Shown piece after piece: positions 54,809 through 64,000 of a stretch of DNA of 64,000 nucleotides. The position numbers and the translations under genes are program-made. The stretch is from Flabesymbios commensalis (Eukaryota; Annelida; Polychaeta; Terebellida; Flabelligeridae). Each line of letters opens with the position of its first letter. The stretch's first letter is position 1. The stretch lies in the NCBI GenBank assembly GCA_964017125.1, contig OZ024903.1, positions 84,245,300 through 84,309,299 of the forward strand. The letters run 5' to 3'. Under the pieces are notes generated by a model, which was given only the letters and a program-made list of their open reading frames with translations, ran no database searches and was not told the DNA's origin.

Positions 54809-55252
54809 TAGGTGAGACTGGGGCACCTTGGGACTTCGGGCACATTGAGACAGGCCTGTTTGACAGAAATTATATTGCGATCTGCTCGCCAGCTGGTCAA
54901 TGGTACCTGAACTAACCAATTACCATTCACCACCCTGTTTAAGCTTAAGTTTTCTTTTTTTTTACATGTAAATTACTTTTTTAGAATGATCAATATCTGT
55001 GTCTATAGATCACGTAATACTTGATTTCCCTATGATTTTGGTGGTATCGTACACCTGTGCTATCACTTTATCACTTACGTATAATGGTTTGCTTCAAATA
55101 CACTCCCCACTAAAACTATGAATAATATCAGATATGAGGTCAGTCAGGGTGTCTCAATGTGCCCCAAAACTGCCTCAAGGTCAAGGTGAACAGAGTCTAT
55201 CTCAGTGAAGGTGCCCCGAAAGTGTTTCAAGGTGCCTCCACCTTTTTCAGGC
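54809..55252. repeat. GGGGCACCTT-type element, worn
   Basis: AGGTGAGACTGGGGCACCTT at the left and GTGCCCCGAAAGTGTTTCAA with GGTGCCTCCACC at the right are loosely complementary. Further GTGTCTCAATGTGCCCC and CACATTGAGACA lie inside. Design resembles the 51.4-53.7 kb element. Confidence 0.5.
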
Positions 55253-56194
55253 ACATATTGTTACTGCAACATTTAGCATTAGCTAACTGCAGGCTTTAGC
55301 TACAGGTATATTTAGTATTCAAATCTTGATTTTAGCTTGATTTCAGTCAAGGTGAATCTGTGACAAGAGGATGAGAATCATTTAATTATCCATTGATATC
55401 AGCCTTTGGTCCTAGTTACAACCTTTTTTCATATCCCAGATGGTCTCTTTGATGTTTCTATATTTTCATATTTTCTGGCTATTTTGTGATTTATACAAGC
55501 AATGCTATAATTTTATACATTGTGGCAGCCATTTTATTTAGATGAGTATTTAAATAGTAATGAATACCACAATCTAAACACGATAAGATTAGGTTTAATC
55601 CTCAGCGTTAATGACACCAGTGCGAGTTGAAATAAATTGTCTAATTTACGTAAAATACTACCGACCGTTTTCTTTTGTAGTTGCACAATTTTAAAATATA
55701 CGTTGGAATCAAAGAACCAATAATATTAGCGAGTTCATGACAGCTTTAGACAAGGTGGGCCTAAGGTTGTCGCTTAGTGTTGCTTTTTCGATTAAATTGT
55801 TATCAAAAAAGTATTTTTTTAATGTAGTGCAGTGGACTCCCGCCAATGCGCCAAGTGTGGGCCAAAATTATTTGATTGTTTTAATCACATTCTCGATATT
55901 TGACGTAGGCATATCAGGGAAAACTGATTCACATGCCCTTGATGTCAGCTAGACCACTTATTGTCCGTTTTTTTAGCTGAGCGCAATTACTCGGCCATTT
56001 TTTTTTTTTTTTATATATTCAGGTGACACTTCGATACAGAAACACTAGAAAAAATAAGTCATTTCGACACAACTTTGGACGTTTCGACACACTTTCTCAG
56101 AAATGCATATTTGTGTTCATTTATGGGGTTTCATTCCATGGACTTTATCTTAGTTGACTTAAAATTCCATAAATTTATCTAATTTGCATAAATT
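55253..56194. other. No feature recognised
   Basis: AT-rich intergenic sequence, a T tract near 55999-56013. Confidence 0.45.
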
Positions 56195-58105
56195 TGCATA
56201 AATTAACATAAATGCGCATATGCCAGGTCGAAAACATATAAATTGTTCTAACTTCTCAACCAAGGCACCCACAAAGCTGTTTTTGCTGTCTAAACTCAGG
56301 TTTTTCACCCCATGAAAGTCGTTTAACTAACTGTTGAAGGCCACAGATCAACCTGATTTGCATAAATTAACATAATTATAGTAAAAAAAACTATAAAATG
56401 CTCAATTTTTCGACCAATCACCCACAGAGGTGTTTTTGGTGTCTATACCAAGCGTTTTCACCCCATGGGAGTCGTTTCACTGACTTTTGAAGTTCACAGA
56501 TCAACATATTTCGCATAAATTAACATAAATTAACACAATTAAAACCAAAAAACTATAACATCTAGCTTTTCGACAAAATCACCCACACAGCTGTTTTTGG
56601 TGGCTATTCCCAGGATTTTCACCACATGGAAGTCGTTTCACCCCATTTTTGGAGTCCACAGATCAACCTCATTTGCATAAATTAACATGAATTAACATAA
56701 TATTAAGGCCCAAAAACTATAAAATGCTCCTAGTTTTCGACAAAATCACCTACAGAGGTGTTTTTGGTGTCTATACCCAGGGTTTTCACCCCATGAGAGT
56801 CGTTTCACTAACATTTGAAGTCCACAGATCAACTATTTTGCATAAATTAACTTGATTAAAACACAAAAACTATAACACATCTTCTAACTTTTCGACAAAA
56901 TCACCCACACAGCTGTTTTTTGTGGCTATGCTGAGGTTTTTCACCCCATGAAAGTCGTTCCACCACATTTTGAAGTCCACAGTTGCATAAATTACCATGA
57001 ATTAACATACTTAAGAGGTTTTAAATTTTTTGCGCCCACAAATTTTTTTGTAGTTGACTTCTGGCGGCCATTTTGAATTTTGGTAGTATCTTTGAAAAAC
57101 CCCTTGCACATCCACATGTTGCTAGGAATTTGATGTTGAAATTTAAAAAAAAATCATCAAACATTTTGAATTTCAGTAAAAAAAATGAAAAAGTCACTTG
57201 TACATCTCCATATGGTGGGGGATGTGATAGTAAAATTTGAATAATTTCTGACTAAGTTTTAGAATTTTGCGCCCACAAAATTTTTGGGAGTTGACCTATT
57301 TTGGTAGCATCTTGAAAAAATCACTTGCACATCCGCATGTTGCTATGAATGTCATGTTAAAATTTCGAAAAAAATTGACCAGTATTTTTTGCGCCCACAA
57401 GAAAACGTGACGCCGGACGCTGGACAGAATACTGGCGCGACTAAAATACCCCTTCCCCTACGGGCGGGGATAAAAATCCTGGCGCGACTAAAATCCCCCT
57501 TCCCCTACGGGCGGGGATAAAAACTATAAAATGTTCTAACTGTTTGACAAAATCACCCAGAGAGGTGTTTTTTGTGGCTATACCCAGGTTTCTCATCTCA
57601 TGGAAGTCGTTTCACCAATTTTTGAAGTCATTTGCATAAATTAACATAATTAAAGCCAAAAAACAATAAAATGTTCTAACTGTTCGACAGAATTACCCAA
57701 AAAGTTGTTTTTGTGGCTATACCCAGGTTTTTTCACCCTATGGAAGTCGTTTCACCAATTTTGAAGTCAGTTACATAAATTAACAGAATTAAAGACATAA
57801 AACTATAGGATATTCTAACTTTTCGACAAAATCACCCACAGAGGTGTTTTTGGTGGCTATGCCCAGGTTTTTCACACTCTGGAAGTCGTTTCACATTTTT
57901 TTGAAGTCCACAGATCATCCTCATTTGCAGAAATTTACATAATTAAAGCCAAAAAACTATAAAATGTTCTAACTTTATAACCAAACCACCCACACAGCTC
58001 TTTTGGTGTCTATACCAAGGCTTTCACCCCATTGAAGTCGTTTCACTAAATTTAGAAGTCCACATACCAACCTCATTTGCATAAATTACCAGAATTAAAG
58101 CTAAA
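56195..58105 (+). repeat. Satellite-like array, about 150-165-bp unit, interrupted
   Basis: Units share TTGCATAAATTAACATAATT, ACAAAATCACCCACAGAGGT, TGGCTATACCCAGG and TTCACCCCATGGAAGTCGTT. About six units precede and four follow an insertion at 57005-57525. Units are diverged, so the array is not young. The hairpin AGAGGCCCAGGGGCCTT at 58108 lies at its right edge. Confidence 0.9.
57005..57525 (+). mobile_element. Insertion into the 56-58 kb array
   Basis: It carries the GGCGGCCATTTTGAATTTTG, CATGTTGCTAGGAAT and TTTGCGCCCAC modules of the 49.6 kb element. At 57425-57525 it ends with a doubled TGGCGCGACTAAAAT ... CCCCTACGGGCGGGGATAAA segment, probably its GC-rich 3' terminus copied twice. Confidence 0.8.
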
Positions 58106-59550
58106 CAAGAGGCCCAGGGGCCTTGACGTTTGTCAACAGCATTGCAAAAAATCAGCTATAAATGTGTCAGGGAATGTATATCTATACTCTAAGATGCATT
58201 ATTATGAAAAGATGTATATCCTTTATATCGATCATTGGCATTTATATTATTATGTTCGGTTCCCATAAAACATTTTGCTGATTTTACACACGTTCTGAAG
58301 AACTGCACCTAATGAAATATGCTTGACAAAGAATCATTTCACAGGACTACAATGTTAATATTACAAAAGTGCAATTATTACTTCTTCTGGGACTTTTATA
58401 AGGCCCCAGTTAGCCAGAAATTTTCACGAAATCTTTAATTTTCAATTTTAATTCTTCTGTCTAAAATAGGCCTAACAAAGTTGTAAATTATCAGTTTTTA
58501 ATGTTTCTTACTCAGCCATGAAATATACAGTAGCCCTAATCCATCATTATCACCTGTGGGCGTAATGTACTTTCACTGCACCCTCTCACGTAATGCCAAT
58601 TATGGAGATCACAATACACACAGTAGACCTAAGGATAAAGACCCATGAAGGCTTTCTCAACTCACACGATCTTTGCTAAAATGTTGCTGTAATGTTGTCA
58701 GGCCAACGTTGAGTCAGGTGTTAGTTAGCTGTATCAAATGCTATGAAATGAAATAAATGGGGCTCTATACCACATTTGTACACATATAGGCTAAACTGGG
58801 TAAGGAGAACCTGAGGATGGTGAGATGAATGAGGTGTCACTGCCCTCCAGACACAGGATTCGAAATTGAGCCCTGTTGGTCTACGGCCGAGCACAACTCT
58901 CGGTCACGGAGGCTGCCCACAATATTCAATATTTACAATTGAACAGGGAGGAAACATTTTGTTTCTTTGAAACTTGAATGCCAGAGCAGGAGACGAATCC
59001 GCGATCTCTGACTTTTCTAGCAGGCACCAGGACCCCCCCCCCCTCTCCCGCCCTTCGGTATTGTTATTACATATATACAAACACATTGCCTGTGGATTTA
59101 ATATTGGTTCACCGTCAGGGGCGCTGCCAAACCTTTTTTCATATTTTATTCTGCACAACATATTAAATGTGCCTAATATATATTGGTCATGTCATTGCTA
59201 TCCCTTACCTGTTATAATTGACAGGTATGTTTTTACTCTGGTTCTGCCATAATAGTGTTCCCTGTTCCACTTTGATTTTCATTTCTTGCAAAAATGAAAA
59301 ATATATATTTTAAAGTTTTATAATCCACATGCACGGCTGGTCCTCGTCTTCATCATTGACGGTTGGCCAGTAATTGGTAGAAAACAATCAACGAATGGGA
59401 AAGCGTGAATTCAACTATGATGCTGTAGCATTAAAAAAACACTATTGGCCCAGCTGCTTTATAGACACTTTATAGCCCTACATATTATTACTTCGAGGCA
59501 TGTTTTTAATGTACATATATCAACTTCTAAAGTATGCATACTTTTAGGTG
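58106..59550. other. Intergenic, no gene recognised
   Basis: AACAAGAGGCCCAGGGGCCT at 58105 looks like another element head hairpin without its tandem core. A weak family 5 fragment lies near 58690-58740 and a poly(C) tract near 59034. GGATTCGAAATTGAGCCC near 58857 resembles a tRNA B box, but no tRNA fold is visible. Confidence 0.45.
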
Positions 59551-59559
59551 CATCCCAGC

Positions 59560-59905
59560 AAATACGATACGGCGAACAGTGGATCAACACTCAAAGGTTT
59601 CGAATTTCAGAAGTTTAGCCAGACCAAATATAGAGTTAACCTGTTAACTCTATGGCAAGACACGTGTGATTGTACTCCAGCGGTATTGCCTCATTGTAGT
59701 AGTCAACGCGATGCGTACAAAGCAAATTCTCATAATATATTACACTGGCTATATACGCTATACTTTCCACAGAAGCTACATCGACTTAATGTTAGTTTAA
59801 TGTTGGGCCAGCAGTGCAGACGGTGGACTAGCATTAAACCAGGGATAGCTGGATATTTAGTTTATTGTTGTACCGCCCTCTACATCGTTTACCCAGCATT
59901 AAAGG
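59560..59905. repeat. Family 5 MITE, expanded or compound
   Basis: CCCAGCAAATACGATACGGC at the left, TTAATGTTGGGCCAGCAGTG ... GACGGTGGACTAGCATTAAA in the middle and TTTACCCAGCATTAAAGG at the right. The 149-codon frame that spans it is made of repeat sequence. Confidence 0.7.
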
Positions 59906-60746
59906 AACATCATTTATTAATAATATTACTATTTGTAAATTCAATTCAAAATAAAGTTATGGCTTTGGTACCACACATTTTAGTAACTTCTAATTAGATC
60001 CCTATTAGCGTGACATTTAGACCTTTATTACAATGTGATGTAAAATATCAGCTTCCATCGATAAGGTCCGTAATACAAGAACATAAATTAGGCCTACTAT
60101 TTGTGTTTTTAGCATATAGACTTAGATTAAAATCTACGTTCAGTTTAACTTGAATATAGCCCAAACATAGGGACGCAGACGGTTAATATACGGCAATATA
60201 AATAGTTAAAATTATATGTATGCGATTGGTACTATTACATATTTAGTGCCCGATTTATAAATTGGAAAAAAGGGGGCAAGGGGCCATGATATTTTTTGGA
60301 GGGGGGGGGCATTGGCCTTAGACGATGGGGCATGTGACCCATTTTAATTTCAAAAGGGGGGCATTTTCCCAACAACAAATAAAACACTTAAGGGTCATTC
60401 ATATCACCTCATATTCCATATTAAACGTTCATCAGGTGTTCATGCTGATAGAAATATCAAAGATTCATATTGGCGGTTATGCTATTAATTATTAAAACCG
60501 GAAGAAGAAAAAATGGTTTAACATTCAGCGTTTGCAAGTAGGCCCAATCGACTTCACGTCACCACGCACTCACATGAGTTAATATCAATTGTGTCAATCA
60601 ATTGCGTCAACAATGTCGAGTGTTATTGGAGTCGATCACATAGCTTGAGTGCTACTCATTGTCTTCCTCGGGTGCTGTCGGATCTCTTCTTGGGGCAGTG
60701 TCATCAACTTCCTCTGTTGTTGCCGCTAGGCCTGCACCTATTCACC
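59906..60746. other. No feature recognised
   Basis: AT-rich. A G-rich stretch (GGAGGGGGGGGGCATTGG) lies near 60298-60315. Confidence 0.45.
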
Positions 60747-60951
60747 TTAAACCGCTAAGCGTGACTGTAGTCGCTTTAATCCGTTTTATTAGCCATTTAA
60801 ACATCAAGATTTGTGAATTGCCTAGTCTTAAATGACAAATTATTCAAATACGAGTTGTTTTCTCCCACCTAAAGTTGTCGGTCAAGGTAGAGAGACACAA
60901 CTCCAAGTGTGTAAAAATTTAAATTATTTAATTCAGCGGTTTAAGGGTTAA
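60747..60951 (+). mobile_element. Family 1 MITE, complete
   Basis: TTAAACCGCTAAGCGTGACT on the left, ATTCAGCGGTTTAAGGGTTA on the right, with the core CCCACCTAAAGTTGTCGG ... ACACAACTCCAAGTGTG. Confidence 0.85.
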
Positions 60952-61156
60952 TATATTATTATTATTAGTCACAATGAACACATTTTCTACAATATTTGCT
61001 GTACAAAATAAATTTGTAGGCCTATTATTAGTCGTTAGGCCTATATATTTTTGCTTTTGATTTTAATGGCACATATAGTCTAAGTCTATATAGACATCAA
61101 CACCACGTTCAAGGTAGAGATTTCCCTTTGAAAATACATTGATAAATGCGGATACA

Positions 61157-61310
61157 ACAGGTGTGGCGAAGTTGTGGCGATGTGACTTAGCCCCATGTGG
61201 CGAGGTTACCAAAGCTGTGGCGAGGTTACTCAGCCTTCTGTGGCGAGATTACCAAATCTGTGGCGAGATTACCTGTGGCGAGGTTACTTTGTGGCGAGGT
61301 TACTGTCAGG
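61157..61310 (+). repeat. Irregular cluster of TGTGGCGAGGTTAC words, about 8 copies
   Basis: The 14-mer TGTGGCGAGRTTAC occurs with spacers from 2 to about 20 bp, some with one change (GTGGCGAAGTTG). Spacing is not constant, unlike an ordinary minisatellite. Confidence 0.85.
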
Positions 61311-61525
61311 TTACAGGTGACAGTCCAATATTTCGTTGGAATCAGCAACATTTCAACTACATTTTGGTTTCAGTAGCTCGTTTTGTGCCATATTTCATTT
61401 AAATTGTATTGGTAAGCATATAGGCCTATGTTTTTGATCATGGGATGCCGAACCTTGACTCTGTTCTAACAACGCTGAATACTAATACTGAAACTAATAC
61501 AGCGATACACAGCTCACAATTTGAC

Positions 61526-62952
61526 GGGACTACCTAAAACGCGGCACATTTTGACGGCACATTTACGGAACGGACGGTACATTAGCGGACAGTGCACCCC
61601 ACCTCTGTGCCCCACCCTACCAGTCAGCTAACACTGTCACTCCACACCCTAGCGCCCGGTCAGCGGCACAGGGAAACCAGCGGCACATTGTGGCTATTGC
61701 GCGGCACATTCCACGGCTCAATTTTGACGGAACAAAAACGGCTCAAATAAAAAACCACAAATAATGTACTAAAATATTACAATTTTTACATCAATAGTAA
61801 TGTATTCACCTTAGACAATGTTTATAGAGCAGCCTTGCTTAAATTGTCAAGGTGACAAGTTAAATGTATTATTACCGACCTGTGTATAAAAAAATGGGGG
61901 GAAAGGTCTAATAATAAAACAAACTATGAGAATATCAATGTTGATCTTTAATATCACCCCAAAAAATAATAATAACATAGGCCTACTAGTGTTGTTACAG
62001 TACCGGTACCTATTTTATACTGCGTGACCTCGTAGTCTATATTGCAGTCCAAACAAATGATTAAGCTACCTGATTGCCGTTAATTAAATTGTTGCAATAA
62101 CAAACGATCACGATAACTGACCTCTGAGAATCCTAGTAGTTAATGCTATAAAAACAAACGATTGAGATAATTAATCGTATGTCGTAGCGTAATTTATATT
62201 GAAAAGAAAACAAGTGATTTAGATAAGTGAGCGCACACTCGTGGTTATTGCAATGTAAACAAATAATCGTAAGCGATTTTAACTACAAACCTAGTGACAT
62301 CATAACCTTTATGACGTATGTTAATGGCAATAATTTGTATTAATTCTGATTTTTGTATACACAAGAGAAAAGGACTATCTTACATAATGTTAAGTGTGTT
62401 TATAACATGCCGAAATTTCGGGGAGCAATGAGATTATTTCCTATCATGTAGCCTACCACATGGAAGCTTTTACAAATGGAAATAACTACAAACTCGGTGA
62501 ATTACAATTTATTGCACATTAAACACTTTGTTCAAATATATCACCATATGTATAGGCGTTAAAATGAAGAATTATTAGAGAATTTGTACTTACAGTTACT
62601 TGGATACAAATATTAATTTGATTCATTAAACCGGGATGAACTTGAGCAGGTCGTAGTTTATTCGATATGGTGCCCCTTTTACATTTGTAACGGGTACACC
62701 TGAGAATATATCACATAAAACAATAACATTTGATATAATAATTTTATGAAATTAAAAGCATTGTTTTGCTATGTTTTATTAAATTATTGAGAGCATTCCA
62801 CAGCAGTATATTCGTGTGGGTAGGTGTTGCTGTTCACACCTGTGGGGGGCTCTCGGCCGCTGGGGGAGGGGTTGGGCCGTGTGGTGGGGTCTTGATTATG
62901 GGCCGTCTTTTAGGATGTGCCGTCAGAAATGTGCCGCGTTTTAGGTAGTCCC
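61526..62952. mobile_element. Mutator-like nonautonomous element, 1.43 kb
   Basis: The left end GGGACTACCTAAAACGCGGC ... ACGGCACA is repeated inverted at the right (TGTGCCGT ... GCCGCGTTTTAGGTAGTCCC), about 36 bp with one indel. Flanks are CAATTTGAC at the left and CAATTTAAC at the right: a 9-bp direct repeat with one mismatch, the length typical of Mutator-like elements. The interior is AT-rich, with GC-rich subterminal zones (61560-61750, 62820-62900) and no transposase. Confidence 0.85.
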
Positions 62953-63389
62953 CAATTTAACAGTGTGCACCGTAATGGGCATTTATTGGCGGCACTACCA
63001 TGTCAAAAATAAGAAATACGGGAATTTCGTCTCTATATCTAGCCTAACTGGTAAATGCACAGCACAAAAATTAAAAAAACTTTTGCAGTTTTATTCTATG
63101 GACATGTTTACATTATATGGTCATATTAATAAGCCAAAATAGAATCACTGATTTTTTTATGAATTTAGTCTCAGCCAGTCCCTTTAATTCAGCAGGCAGG
63201 GCCTTGTCTTCAAAAATCCTATGGCCCACTCAAAATACCTTCTTGCGTCAAAAACAAAGATATTGCTCAAAGTGTGGCGCAGCGATAGAATGATGTTGGG
63301 CCAGTTTTATTTTTTGTGGGAATCACACAATTAGGCCTACTCTTTATAAGTCAGGCACTGGGTATTCTTTACATCAGGCGCCAGAAACA

Positions 63390-63475
63390 CCAGATAACAC
63401 ATACATTGGCCCAATGGTGATGTAATGCTGGGCCACTGTCTGTGACGCTTGGCCAATATTATTCCAATCAAAACC
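63390..63475. repeat. Family 5 MITE fragment
   Basis: ACATTGGCCCAATGGTGATG ... GGGCCACTGTCTGTGACGCT ... TGGCCAATATTATTCC. Confidence 0.7.
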
Positions 63476-63584
63476 CTTTACGGTCTAGTCACTATATTTA
63501 ATCATGAACATATATTTTATCTGAACACTTTTTAAAGACGAAAGTAGGCCTACCTAACCTAGGGACCCCAAACGTTATATTAGA

Positions 63585-63670
63585 CATATTCACAAGGACT
63601 GGTGTACAGAAATGTCAACCGTTTCTCACACACAGCACCCCTATTTCCCCTAAATAGGACACAAACTCAG
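63585..63670 (-). repeat. Inverted partner of the repeat at 13425-13520
   Basis: CATAAGGACTGGTG-type wording in complement: CACAAGGACTGGTGTACAGA, ATGTCAACCGTTTCTCACAC, ACAGCACCCCTATTTCCCCT. Confidence 0.85.
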
Positions 63671-64000
63671 GCAAAATAAACTTAATAAATAAAAATGTAT
63701 AGTTCACCATACTTTGTCCCCTTTTCATGTCAGATGGTCGTAATGAAAGGGTTAACTTACCACATGATCGGGCATTGCAATAAATTACATTATTCGGTCA
63801 TTTTTCACACCAGAAGTGTATAAATTATATCAATGTGCAATGCCTTTTACAGCAGAGTCCAAAAATCTAATTTCAATAATACAAAATTTGCAATTTTTGG
63901 AGATAAATATCTTAGCCAAGACCTAATTGTTATATTGCGTAACATAACACGGCTGTGTCAAGTGAGACAGAGAGGGGTGGGGGAAGGTGGCTAGCCCTCC

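Noticed and set aside
59548-59997. 149-codon frame, the longest on the right side
   Set aside because: It runs through a family 5 MITE and AT-rich flanks; no domain, no splice or promoter context.
1-64000. Retroelement or virus-derived coding regions
   Set aside because: I looked for reverse transcriptase, integrase, capsid, envelope and transposase signatures in the open frames and recognised none; the elements seen are nonautonomous DNA repeats.

Overview
This window is animal nuclear DNA: AT-rich, gene-poor and full of small inverted-repeat DNA elements. It holds one split gene with GT-AG introns. The repeat types (TTAA-ended palindromic MITEs, tandem-core elements with a terminal hairpin, many TAGGCCTA octamers) suggest a marine invertebrate. 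I cannot place the phylum from sequence alone.

The only gene I can support runs on the + strand from about 7140 to 41901. It encodes the C-terminal 632 residues of an oxysterol-binding-protein-related protein of the ORP3/6/7 type, in 16 visible exons. The phases of all 15 junctions agree, and the summed coding length of 1899 nt is divisible by 3. The visible part has a basic linker, a SSNPNL segment, a helical region, a FFAT motif (EFYDAAE) for VAP binding, an acidic Ser/Thr-rich linker, and a complete sterol/PI4P-binding ORD with the EQVSHHPP signature. The start codon and PH domain must lie upstream of base 1.

Layout. 1-2470: intergenic or upstream intron with palindromes. 2677-6945: a 4.3 kb foldback element inserted inside an older MITE. 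7140-12286: exons 1-4, with a 79-bp minisatellite growing out of the exon 3 donor. 12287-33456: two very long introns (11.2 and 9.8 kb) packed with MITEs, plus two related tandem-core elements (14.3-16.7 kb and 29.7-31.5 kb). 33457-36070: exons 6 and 7, each followed by a minisatellite whose unit contains the exon's own 3' end and 5' splice site. 36356-41901: the rest of the ORD. 42379-43870: three near-identical 497-bp tandem copies just past the stop codon. 44-64 kb: no supported gene; it holds a hairpin-ended element (49.6-50.8 kb), a 2.3 kb TIR element with subterminal repeats (51.4-53.7 kb), an interrupted satellite array (56.2-58.1 kb) and a 1.4 kb Mutator-like nonautonomous element (61.5-63.0 kb).

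The most unusual observation is that three separate minisatellites in this one gene each span an exon/intron boundary and so multiply the 5' splice site; a fourth donor is duplicated once. I recognised no reverse transcriptase, transposase, capsid or envelope reading frame, and no CRISPR array or rRNA gene.
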